Positions 54,831 to 64,000 of a DNA stretch of 64,000 nt are shown here, one piece after another. The DNA comes from Chrysomallon squamiferum (lineage: Eukaryota; Mollusca; Gastropoda; Neomphalida; Peltospiridae), in assembly GCA_012295275.1 (NCBI GenBank), contig CM022670.1, forward strand, positions 14,909,862 to 14,973,861, written 5' to 3'. The position numbers and the translations under genes were made by a program. The first letter of the stretch is position 1. Each line of letters begins with the position of its first letter. The notes under the pieces were generated by a model. It was not told the DNA's origin, searched no databases, and saw nothing but the letters and a program-made list of their open reading frames with translations.

Positions 54831-55520
54831 GGGATCATTTTTCAGTCCAAAGGCAACCATTGCGGGCAAACTTCATGATGACATCAAAATCGTGTTAACT
54901 TGTGTCCGAAAATTCAGCAGTGGAATGTGGGAAACTGAGGGTAAGCATGGTTCAGCGAGGAGTCACGTTTCCTTCTCCAGCGACGTGATAGACGACAGCC
55001 TGTTCACGGACGTCGCAATGAATATTTTGTGAACAACTGCGTTAACCAAGCTGACTGATTCAGTGGACGGAGTGCCATGACGTAGAGAGCCATCTCATAC
55101 GCTGGCAGAAGTAAGCTTGTGTTCGTACAAGATAACCTGACACATACACACTATCAGGATGAAATTCTTCTCATTTGGGATAGACAAGATAATGCCAGGC
55201 TGCATGCGGCCCGTGTAACAATGGATTTCCTACAAAATGAGAACATCAATGTGCTCTGATAACCATCAAAATCGTCAATCTCAATCTCACTGAACATCTG
55301 CTGGAAGAACTTAACAGAGGTATACGCCTACGTGACACATAGCCTCAAACGTTTCCGCAGTTGTCACATCACTTCAGGAAGAATGGGCTAGGATTCTACG
55401 TGCCTGGATTCAGAGACTCATTCAGTCTATGCCAAGGAGATATCCCGCATGGATGTTGCTGCTGGTGGCCACACAAACTACTGATTTCAGCACACTCTCG
55501 CTCCATATTAAGAACAATGT
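54831..55520 (+). mobile_element. Decayed Tc1-family transposase
   Basis: Frame-shifted pieces follow Tc1 transposase order: a FSGRSAM...RAISYAGRSKLV segment near 55055-55120, NLTHTHYQDEILL near 55134-55175, then QDNARLHAARVTMDFLQNEN near 55189-55250 with the catalytic Asp of the DN-A-H box, INVL, a degraded 'NLTEHLLEELNRGIRLRDT' near 55280-55340, and a final AAGGHTNY near 55460-55485. Several stops and frame changes make it inactive. The N-terminal DNA-binding part is not clear. Confidence 0.75.
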
Positions 55521-55800
55521 CACATGCTGGAAAATTTACGATATAATGTTTATTGAAATCATAAAGCAAATATTGCTGGTCATGATTTTAAATTAGCCCT
55601 AATATTCCGAGCCCCGGAAGTAAATTATTTAGAATTTGAAAAACTGATTCACCTTTGTGTTTAATATGTGTGTTTATAACAGAATTTGGTTTTAGGTTGC
55701 CATGGATTGATTTCGTTATTTCAACATATCTGATATATTAACATTTTTCCTTAAAAACAAAGATTTCAGTAATGAAGAATTAAGGATTCACATGGCTAGA
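55521..55800. other. Unique spacer before the PLAC8 duplication
   Basis: No gene seen. The duplicated sequence begins at about 55800 ('ttttcctcagctgtaag'). Confidence 0.5.
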
Positions 55801-56174
55801 TTTTCCTCAGCTGTAAGAATGACCGTTTGAAAGCGTAGAAATATTTGTCTTTTAAAAGGTAATTTATTTGAAGATGTGGTTTTGTTTGTCATAATATTTA
55901 ATGGAATATTAAATACTTTACATATAACGAATATTTATTCATTAAGAATTGTGTCTCAGTTTCTGAAAATAACGACATAATTATTAGTTGGTAATTATAT
56001 TTTAAACGTGCACATAAAGAGTTTTTCAAATTTTTATTTTATTCGTTATTTTTAATATATTCTACTATTTAATTGTAATGTGCATTTTTTTTTCTAAGCA
56101 TATAAATTCATGAAAAAAAAGAAGAAAAAAGAAGAAAATAAAAGAAAAGATAAAAGTATTAGAGTGCATGATGT

Positions 56175-56196
56175 CACGTGGCAACGAATGACGTCA
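56175..56196 (+). promoter_or_regulatory. E-box plus CRE upstream of PLAC8 copy 1
   Basis: CACGTG at 56175-56180 is followed nine bases on by the perfect palindrome TGACGTCA at 56189-56196, about 80 bases upstream of the ATG. These match the consensus sites for bHLH and CREB/ATF factors. Binding is inferred. Confidence 0.5.
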
Positions 56197-56273
56197 AATC
56201 AAACCGTTTGCCAGTAGATGACGCCATTGTTTTATTTATCATTTCGTTAAGTATTTTGTAAGGCGATTTTAAA

Positions 56274-56609
56274 ATGTCAGGTTCGTGGACGTACAGTCTG
56301 TTTGGATGCTACCACGATATCTGTACCTGCTTCATCACGGTCATCTTCCCGTGTATTACATTCGGAAATAATGCTTCGATGGTCGGCCATAACTGCTGTG
56401 TTTGTGCTGTGCTATACACCATTCCCGTGCTGGACTGTTTAGCTGCATGGTCGGTGAGAAGAAAGATCCGGGAGGTGAGAGGTATCAGTGGAAACTGTTT
56501 GACCGATACTTTCGCTGTGTTGGTCTGTCCTCTGTGTGCGCTGGTGCAAGAAGCCCAGGAACTTAAAGATTTGAGATCGCCAAGTGCCATCGTCATAGAA
56601 CGGGAGTAG
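56274..56609 (+). CDS. PLAC8-family protein, copy 1 (111 aa, intronless)
   Basis: A single uninterrupted ORF from ATG to TAG encodes a complete PLAC8 (cornifelin/ponzr/Cys-rich) domain. It runs WTYSLFGCYHDICTCFI (5-21), FPCITFG (25-31), a Cys-rich patch GHNCCVCAVLYTIP (38-51), then RRKIR, GNCLTDTF (73-80) and CPLCALVQEAQEL (85-97), the family signature. Length fits typical members (about 110 aa). PLAC8 proteins are small, Cys-rich, membrane-associated or cytosolic, with varied roles including metal handling, development and defence; none can be fixed here. The coding region has no introns, unlike many animal relatives, and a long A-rich tract starts 60 bases after the stop, so a retrocopy origin is possible. 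A 5' UTR intron cannot be excluded. The paralogue at 60746 differs at seven residues. Confidence 0.92.
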   Translation: MSGSWTYSLFGCYHDICTCFITVIFPCITFGNNASMVGHNCCVCAVLYTIPVLDCLAAWSVRRKIREVRGISGNCLTDTFAVLVCPLCALVQEAQELKDLRSPSAIVIERE

Positions 56610-56670
56610 AACGTCATTTTAAAATACAAGTTTGGAAAATGTTTTAAAGAAGTCGTCAGCTTAAGTTACC

Positions 56671-56703
56671 AAAAAAAAAAAAAAAAAAAAAAAAAAAGAA
56701 AAG

Positions 56704-56778
<75 letters not shown>

Positions 56779-56853
56779 AAAGAAAACTGAAATAATTAAA
56801 AAAAAAAATAATGAAAAAACAACCCCCAAAAAAAAAAAAAAAAAAAAAAAAAA
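56671..56853. repeat. Long A-rich tract after PLAC8 copy 1
   Basis: Nearly pure poly(A) with scattered G, in two blocks, starting 60 bases after the stop codon. The equivalent at 61143-61330 differs in length and in G content, as expected for an unstable tract. Confidence 0.9.
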
Positions 56854-56859
56854 ATGAAA

Positions 56860-57423
56860 ATAAAACAAACAATAAAGAATTATAAAATAAACTTAATACG
56901 ACTAAAACAACGAACATTTTTAAAAAAAATATTTAATCTGGACTTTATGAATATATGACATTAACGTTCTTAAATTACAACCATATAGATGTGTTTCTTA
57001 TATGTGTATTTATTTATTATATATAAGTTTATTTTACAAAATGAATATAGTAATATATATGTATATGTACAATATGAATTTGTTGTTATCACTTTGTTTT
57101 GAAAATACATTTTAGAAAGTAAAAATTGTAAAATTGATCACTGAAGGGTATATATACGCATGAGGATGAAGATAGTCTCCCCTTACTGTCTCGTTCTTTA
57201 AATATTCTCATAAATATTCTGATATCAAAATAAAGAAACTAAGTTTATATCTATCATTTACTATTTATTTATGTTTTCTCAGTTTCAAACATTTCATTAT
57301 TTTGTTTTTTACTGTCTCTGAAAGTATTTGAAACTGGTCTGTATAGATATATCACTTTTATAATTGTGATTAAGTAACCCGTTCCCTCGGCGCCACTCCC
57401 CAAAACAAAACAATAAGAACAAA

Positions 57424-57466
<43 letters not shown>

Positions 57467-58215
57467 AATAAAAACTTCCATAATATTTGTGTATTACATT
57501 TCACTGGCTCCATTACAGCTCGGATATGTTTATTGCTCATAAATTTAAGTTCTTTTAATTTTTATCACTTAACAACACTCGTTCAAAAACAAAAAAGAAA
57601 AAAAACGAATAAAAAATGAAACAAATAAAAATCTATGTATAATTCGTATAATAAACAATATATAACAGATACCCAGTAACTTTAAGAAAAAGTGAAATAT
57701 TTTAGTGATATCTTATCAGACAGCCTTTACCTGTTTACATTGACAACAACGCATTCTTACGTCTTGCTGATCATGTCATTATAAATACGTTTATAAATAT
57801 ACAGAGATTTAGCTATGCAGTTCAGTTTACTGTATATTATGTGAAAAAAAAGGTGTTATTGGCTTATCTGAAAAACTTGGAGCGTATGTCATCAGACATT
57901 CAGACATCATTCGAGTTGTATCGGGACATCTCTATACTTACCACTCTAAGTACATCGACCCTCAGTGCTAATGTAAATAATATTCTATAGACTTTAAATA
58001 AATATTTTAATAAGTAAAAAAGAACAACATCAGCAACAACAAAACAAACAAAAAATGAGTAAAAAACTGATTAATTACTAACTGACATCACAATTAATGC
58101 AGTGTTTAATTGTGGTGTTTTAAATTTAATATTTTTATTCCCCGGTACAAAAGAAAAGTATTTGCACCGAAGATAATTTCACGGTTAAGACAATGAAATA
58201 TTTACAGAGATCAGT
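56860..58215. other. Non-coding part of duplication copy 1
   Basis: AT-rich, with an (AAAT)n run at about 57420-57467. No gene seen. A diverged about 80-bp segment at 57912-57990 resembles 58979-59058. Confidence 0.5.
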
Positions 58216-58218
58216 CTA

Positions 58219-58446
58219 ATGGACATTAAAATTTTAGATGAGGTTAGACCAACTGATAATATTTTAGGTGTGGATTTGAATCGAGCGAGCGAGGACAGTT
58301 CATATCATCTGTTCCGTAACAGGTCCCCTTGCCAAAGACACGTAAAACTGTTTTGCTGTGTTTATGTAATGTTTGCTCTGTTATATATTGCTGGTACTGC
58401 TCCAGTCTTCCCAACAGCTTGCTTAAATTATTTTAATGACTCATAG
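58219..58446 (+). CDS. Possible small membrane protein or exon, copy 1 (75 aa)
   Basis: An ORF from ATG to TAG with a polar N-terminal half (MDIKILDEVRPTDNILG) and a Cys-containing hydrophobic segment (LFCCVYVMFALLYIAGTAPV, about 44-63) that could span a membrane. An acceptor-like 'tatttacag' ends just before at 58208 and a donor-like CAG|GTAATA follows near 58549, so it may be part of a spliced transcript. I do not recognise the family. Copy 2 (62731-62958) keeps the frame and differs at one residue (His to Asn), but at this age that is weak evidence of selection. It may be chance. Confidence 0.3.
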   Translation: MDIKILDEVRPTDNILGVDLNRASEDSSYHLFRNRSPCQRHVKLFCCVYVMFALLYIAGTAPVFPTACLNYFNDS

Positions 58447-58683
58447 GTTAGGAAAACATTCTGGGTATTTTGTTTTAAAGATTCATTCATTCAAATCGAT
58501 GCAGCTTCAGAAGCTGACTCAAGGCGTCCAGTTCAGTGACTACACAGGTAATATGGTAGAGTTTACATAATAGACAAGTGCTTACTTTTCGTTGAGTCAG
58601 TTGTGTTAATCATTTGGCTTATTGACTTTACAGCAGAAGTGTTTCTATTATTGTTTTTTTTGCATGTGTGTGTATGTAAGCAT

Positions 58684-58689
<6 letters not shown>

Positions 58690-58729
<40 letters not shown>
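58690..58729. repeat. (CA)n microsatellite, copy 1
   Basis: Pure CA run, with a slightly shorter counterpart in copy 2 at about 63199-63235. Confidence 0.95.
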
Positions 58730-58739
58730 TTTAATATAC

Positions 58740-60270
58740 CAATTTCATACAAGCAGTTACGAAACTTAACCGTAATCTTCTAATCGAAATTAACAAATGT
58801 AAAGATACTGTGATTTTCGAAGTATTTGTTTTCACAAATTAGCGCTTTGTCTTTCCCACTTCAACATCCTCATTCATCTCATTTCACTCGAGAAAGACAT
58901 TATTTGTATATGATTATTATATCTTTAACGACCAGTATGTTATATTTCATCTGTATGTATCAACAGTCGTGTACCGATCGAGTTGTGTAGGAACATCACT
59001 GTAACTAACGATCAAAATAGACCGACCCTGAATATTACTGTAAATAATAGCTAGTTAGAGATGCGATCTATCAAATTTCTTACATTTGTTGATAATGTAG
59101 AACAATCGTTCTAACAACTGGACTCGGACACATGATAATCCGGAGACTTTCGTTCAAGAATGAACAGGTTTTCGTAACTTGACTGTCAACATTTGTACCA
59201 CTGATAAAGGGCGGAGAAACAGCAGAATGCGCTTACCTGAGACAGTTAAACTTTGATCACGATAAAAAGTCCACAAACGAAACAGAAAATCGAACAGTAA
59301 GGCCAAGGCGCAGTTCACTCTTAGACAATAAAGAAAGACAAAGCTGGGATAAAATCTGAGTTTATGTGTTCAAATATTCTATAGTCCCAGCGTTTCAACT
59401 GTTCCCTTTTTACCGAATGTGTTATTGAAGGTAAAGGGCAGGTAACTAGTGATGTTTTGAACCCGGTTTAGATCTGTATTTAGATGTCTGCCTTATGGAA
59501 TGTCTGTTTTTGGTAGCAACCACTATCATTCAACTTCGTATTTGAATAGTAATTATCTAAATATTCAAGTATTGCATGTTTAGAATGCATATTACGTTTC
59601 TTCCATGTATACAACATATGCAGAAATATGTCTATGTATATGTATATATATGTGTGTGTTCATGTGTTTGTGTGTGTGTTTGTCTGTCTATATGTGTGTG
59701 TATGTTTATGCATGTATTTGTATTCTTTTTAGAGCTTTTTTCTTCAGTACTCTTTCGTTTTTTTGCAGTTAACATCTATTTAAGACGACTGATAAATGTT
59801 TCTAAATTCCTATGTTGGTAGGTCATTGTTGTTAGATGATTGCATATAATAAATATTTTTCTAAAGTAAGTTGTATGCTGTTTAAATAAAGAAACAAATC
59901 TGTATGATTAAAGGCAAAGCTGGATCTACTTTCAATCTGACATAACTTTATTCAACACTATTATTATTATTATTATTATTATTATTTTATTTTTAACAAA
60001 GAAAAAGACCAATCAAACAACCACAGAATCTCCCAAAATAATAATAACAGTATAACAACATCAGGATAAAAAGAACATTTAAGAGATAATTTTTTGTTTA
60101 TATTGCTTTCTTTAGATTCATTTAAAGTTAGAACTTTTAATAAAATAATAAAAACTAAATTATAAAATATTTATACTTAAAAAGTATCAAATAAAGACTG
60201 CTGACACAAAGTTACACATTAAAGTTCATTTTTTGTTTCTTCAATGTATATTTTAAGCAGTTCTCTAAAT
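58740..60270. other. Duplicated and then unique spacer
   Basis: Up to 59490 this matches the end of the window. From there to 60270 the second copy is not available for comparison, so I cannot say whether it belongs to the repeated unit. Contains GT-rich (59646-59710) and TTA (59960-59990) microsatellites. The ORF at 59576-59821 is largely GT repeat. No gene seen. Confidence 0.5.
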
Positions 60271-60646
60271 TTTCCTCAGCTGTAAGAATGACCGTTTGAA
60301 AGCGTAGAAATATTTGTCTTTTAAAAGGTAATTTATTTGAAGGTGTGGTTTTGTTTGTCATAATATTTAATGGAATATTAAATACTTTACATATAACGAA
60401 TATTTATTCATTAAGAATTGTGTCTCAGTTTCTGAAAATAACGACATAATTATTAGTTGGTAATTATATTTTAAACGTGCACATAAAGAGTTTTTCAAAT
60501 TTTTATTTTATTCGTTATTTTTAATATATTCTACTATTTAATTGTAATGTGCATTTTTTTTTTCTAAGCATATAAATTAATGAAAAAAAAAAGAAGAAAA
60601 AAGAAGAAAATAAAAGAAAAGATAAAAGTATTAGAGTGCATGATGT

Positions 60647-60668
60647 CACGTGGCAACGAATGACGTCA
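60647..60668 (+). promoter_or_regulatory. E-box plus CRE upstream of PLAC8 copy 2
   Basis: CACGTG at 60647-60652 and TGACGTCA at 60661-60668, unchanged from copy 1 in sequence and spacing. Two nearby substitutions (cagtagatg to cggtagctg) fall outside both sites. Confidence 0.5.
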
Positions 60669-60745
60669 AATCAAACCGTTTGCCGGTAGCTGACGCCATT
60701 GTTTTATTTATCATTTCGTTAAGTATTTTGTAAGGCGATTTTAAA

Positions 60746-61081
60746 ATGTCAGGTTCGTGGAAGTACAGTCTGTTTGGATGCTACCACGATATCTGTACCT
60801 GCTTCATCACGGTCATCTTCCCGTGTGTTACATTCGGAAATAATGCTTCGATGGTCGGCCATAACTGCTGTGTTTGTGCTGTGCTATACACCATTCCCGT
60901 GCTGGACTGTTTAGCTGCATGGTCGGTGAGAAGAAAGATCCGGAAGATGAGAGGTATCAGTGGAAACTGTTTGACCGATACTTTCGCTGTGTTGGTCTGT
61001 CCTCTGTGTGCGCTGGTGCAAGAAGCCCAGGAACTTAAAGCTTTGAGATCGCCAAGCGTCATGGTCATAGAACGGGAGTAG
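60746..61081 (+). CDS. PLAC8-family protein, copy 2 (111 aa, intronless)
   Basis: Complete single-exon PLAC8 domain like copy 1, with all Cys residues and the CPLCALVQEAQEL signature kept. By direct comparison it differs by T6K, I28V, E67K, V68M, D99A, A105V and I106M, plus one silent change at Ser104. The E67K/V68M pair makes the RRKIR region more basic, and the C-terminal tail after residue 98 is the most changed part. The upstream sites and the A-rich 3' tract are shared, so both copies should be expressed under similar control unless regulation has also diverged. Function unknown, as for copy 1. Confidence 0.92.
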   Translation: MSGSWKYSLFGCYHDICTCFITVIFPCVTFGNNASMVGHNCCVCAVLYTIPVLDCLAAWSVRRKIRKMRGISGNCLTDTFAVLVCPLCALVQEAQELKALRSPSVMVIERE

Positions 61082-61089
61082 AACGTCAT

Positions 61090-61215
61090 TTTAAAATACA
61101 AGTTTGGAAAATGTTTTAAAGAAGTCGTCAGCTTAAGTTACCAAAAAAAAAAAAAAAAGAAAAAAGAAAAGAAAAGGAAAAGAGAAAAGAAAAAAAGAAA
61201 AGGAAAAAGAAAAAG

Positions 61216-61247
<32 letters not shown>

Positions 61248-61297
61248 AAAGAAAACTGAAATAGTTAAAAAAAAAATAATAATGAAAAAACAACCCC

Positions 61298-61332
<35 letters not shown>

Positions 61333-62725
61333 AAAATAAAACAAACAATAAAAAGGACCCTATATGTATATAATAACAAAAGAAAATAAGTAAATAATAA
61401 AGACTTATAAAATAAACTTAATACGACTAAAACAACGAACATTTAAAAAAAATATATTTAATCTGGACTTTATGAATATATGACATTAACGTTCTTAAAT
61501 TACAACCATATAGATGTGTTTCTTATATGTGTATTTATTTATTATATATAAGTTTATTTTACAAAATGAATATAGTAATATATATGTATATGTACAATAT
61601 GAATTTGTTGTTATCACTTTGTTTTGAAAATACATTTTAGAAAGTAAAAATTGTAAAATTGATCACTGAAGGGTATATATACGCATGAGGATGAAGATAG
61701 TCTCCCCTTACTGTCTCGTTCTTTAAATATTCTCATAAATATTCTGATATCAAAATAAAGAAACTAAGTTTATATCTATCATTTACTATTTATTTATGTT
61801 TTCTCAGTTTCAAACATTTCATTATTTTGTTTTTTACTGTCTGAAAGTATTTGAAACTGGTCTGTATAGATATATCACTTTTATAATTGTGATTAAGTAA
61901 CCCGTTCCCTCGGCGCCACTCCCCAAAACAAAACAATAAGAACAAATAAATAAATAAATAAATAAAAAATAAAAACTTCCATAATATTTGTGTATTACAT
62001 TTTACTGGCTCCATTACAGCTCGGATATGTTTATTGCTCATAAATTTAAGTTCTTTTAATTTTTATCACTTAACAACACTCGTTCAAAAAACAAAAAAGA
62101 AAAAAAAATGAATAAAAAATGAAACAAATAAAAATCTATGTATAATTCGTATAATAAACAATATATAACAGATACCCAGTAACTTTAAGAAAAAGTGAAA
62201 TATTTTAGTGATATCTTATCAGACAGCCTTTACCTGTTTACATTGACAACAACGCATTCTTACGTCTTGCTGATCATGTCATTATAAATACGTGTATAAA
62301 TATACAGAGATTTAGCTATGCAGTTCAGTTTCCTGTATATTATGTGAAAAAAAAGGTGTTATTGGCTTATCTGAAAAAACTTGGAGCGTATGTCATCAGA
62401 CATTCAGACATCATTCGAGTTGTATCGGGACATCTCTATACTTACCACTCTAAGTACATCGACCCTCAGTGCTAATGTAAATAATATTCTATAGACTTTA
62501 AATAAATATTTTAATAAGTAAAAAAGAACAACATCAGCAACAACAAAACAAACAAAAAATGAGTAAAAAACTGATTAATTACTAACTGACATCACAATTA
62601 ATGCAGTGTTTAATTGTGGTGTTTTAAATTTAATATTTTTATTCCCCGGTACAAAAGAAAAGTATTTGCACCGAAGATAATTTCACGGTTAAGACAATGA
62701 AATATTTACAGAGATCAGTCTAATG
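61090..62725. other. Non-coding part of duplication copy 2
   Basis: Long A-rich tract (about 61143-61330), an AAAT run (about 61945-61966) and AT-rich sequence matching copy 1. A segment of about 50 bases near 61352-61400 ('aggaccctatatgtatataataac...') is absent from copy 1. No gene seen. Confidence 0.5.
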
Positions 62726-62730
62726 GACTA

Positions 62731-62958
62731 ATGGACATTAAAATTTTAGATGAGGTTAGACCAACTGATAATATTTTAGGTGTGGATTTGAATCGAGCGA
62801 GCGAGGACAGTTCATATCATCTGTTCCGTAACAGGTCCCCTTGCCAAAGAAACGTAAAACTGTTTTGCTGTGTTTATGTAATGTTTGCTCTGTTATATAT
62901 TGCTGGTACTGCTCCAGTCTTCCCAACAGCTTGCTTAAATTATTTTAATGACTCATAG
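62731..62958 (+). CDS. Possible small membrane protein or exon, copy 2 (75 aa)
   Basis: Counterpart of 58219-58446 with the frame intact and one residue changed (CQRH to CQRN). A duplicated 'atggacta' just before adds an upstream ATG that ends at once in TAA, which could reduce translation from the main start. Family not recognised; may not be a gene. Confidence 0.3.
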   Translation: MDIKILDEVRPTDNILGVDLNRASEDSSYHLFRNRSPCQRNVKLFCCVYVMFALLYIAGTAPVFPTACLNYFNDS

Positions 62959-62959
62959 G

Positions 62960-63195
62960 TTAGGAAAACATTCTGGGTATTTTGTTTTAAAGATTCATTC
63001 ATTCAAATCGATGCAGCTTCAGAAGCTGACTCAAGGCGTCCAGTTCAGTGACTACACAGGTAATATGGTAGAGTTTACATAATAGACAAGTGCTTACTTT
63101 TCGTTGAGTCAGTTGTGTTAATCATTTGGCTTATTGACTTTACAGCAGAAGTGTTTCTATTATTGTTTTTTTTGCATGTGTGTGTATGTAAGCAT

Positions 63196-63237
<42 letters not shown>

Positions 63238-64000
63238 TTTAATATACCAATTTCATACAAGCAGTTACGAAACTTAACCGTAATCTTCTAATCGAAATTA
63301 ACAAATGTAAAGATACTGTGATTTTCGAAAGTATTTGTTTTCACAAATTAGCGCTTTGTCTTTCCCACTTCAACATCCTCATTCATCTCATTTCACTCGA
63401 GAAAGACATTATTTGTATATGATTATTATATCTTTAACGACCGGTATGTTATATTTCATCTGTATGTATCAACAGTCGTGTACCGATCGAGTTGTGTAGG
63501 AACATCACTGTAACTAACGATCAAAATAGACCGACCCTGAATATTACTGTAAATAATAGCTAGTTAGAGATGCGATCTATCAAATTTCTTACATTTGTTG
63601 ATAATGTAGAACAATCGTTCTAACAACTGGACTCGGACACATGATAATCCGGAGACTTTCGTTCAAGAATGAACAGGTTTTCGTAACTTGACTGTCAACA
63701 TTTGTACCACTGATAAAGGGCGGAGAAACAGCAGAATGCGCTTACCTGAGACAGTTAAACTTTGATCACGATAAAAAGTCCACAAACGAAACAGAAAATC
63801 GAACAGTAAGGCCAAGGCGCAGTTCACTCTTAGACAATAAAGAAAGACAAAGCTGGGATAAAATCTGAGTTTATGTGTTCAAATATTCTATAGTCCCAGC
63901 GTTTCAACTGTTCCCTTTTTTACCGAATGTGTTATTGAAGGTAAAGGGCAGGTAACTAGTGATGTTTTGAACCCGGTTTAGATCTGTATTTAGATGTCTG
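62960..64000. other. End of window inside duplication copy 2
   Basis: Matches 58448-59490, including the CA run at about 63199-63235. No gene seen. Confidence 0.5.

Larger units (their letters stand above)
55801..59490 (+). repeat. PLAC8 tandem duplication, copy 1
   Basis: Matches 60271 to the window end (64000). Corresponding points are 4469 bases apart at the left edge and 4510 at the right, the drift being due to indels in A-rich and CA tracts. Identity is very high by eye (few substitutions per 100 bp), so the duplication is recent. At least 3.7 kb is shared, and the true right end of the unit lies beyond 59490 or beyond the window. Confidence 0.95.
60271..64000 (+). repeat. PLAC8 tandem duplication, copy 2 (cut by window end)
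   Basis: Partner of 55801-59490. The window ends while the match is still perfect, so the copy continues beyond it. Small differences include an extra 'atggacta' before the 75-aa ORF and length changes in the A-rich, AAAT and CA runs. Confidence 0.95.

Noticed and set aside
56309-56629. 106-aa minus-strand ORF opposite PLAC8 (also 60781-61101).
   Set aside because: It is the antisense shadow of a clearly recognised gene; no motif of its own.
56656-56917. Minus-strand poly-Phe ORFs here and at 61128-61442.
   Set aside because: They are the reverse strand of the A-rich tract after PLAC8.
59576-59821. 81-aa ORF with Val/Cys/Tyr repeats.
   Set aside because: Its centre is a GT/TGTA microsatellite.

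Overview
This is animal nuclear DNA. It is AT-rich, full of microsatellites and poly(A)/poly(T) runs, and its genes are split by hundreds-of-bases GT-AG introns. I rebuilt exons by joining splice sites in phase and comparing the peptides with families I know. The proteins (FAM135, neurochondrin, CacyBP-type CS domain, PLAC8) and the Tc1, mariner, Tigger and LINE fossils suit an invertebrate, probably a lophotrochozoan such as a mollusc. That placement is an inference, and nothing here proves the species.

Layout. 0.3-11.3 kb: two diverged tandem units on the minus strand, each with a four-exon gene for a small CS-domain protein. The copy at 7715-10389 is complete (132 aa). The copy at 653-2655 keeps exons 2-4 but has a ruined first exon. 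A third, orphan upstream block lies at 7011-7398, and a LINE 3' end sits upstream of the broken copy. 11.3-17.6 kb: no gene seen, with a 151-bp tandem repeat. 17.6-20.6 kb: a degraded area with a dead mariner between direct repeats, then a decayed coding-like stretch. 23.9-38.2 kb: a full FAM135 gene on the minus strand (20 coding exons, 1178 aa). 40.7-51.2 kb: a full neurochondrin gene on the plus strand (18 coding exons, 714 aa), head to head with FAM135. 52.2-55.5 kb: a minisatellite, an internally deleted Tigger and a decayed Tc1. 55.8-64.0 kb: a young tandem duplication (repeat distance about 4.5 kb). Each copy carries an intronless PLAC8-family gene with a CRE and an E-box just upstream, plus a 75-aa ORF. 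The second copy runs off the window.

FAM135 and neurochondrin are ordinary conserved genes with no operon-like link. The most unusual signal is in the CS-domain pair. Their introns stay alike (about 90% by eye) while their exons differ more, and almost every exon difference changes an amino acid. The PLAC8 pair shows a weaker form of the same pattern (7 replacement changes to 1 silent). Identities and counts were made by eye and need formal alignment.
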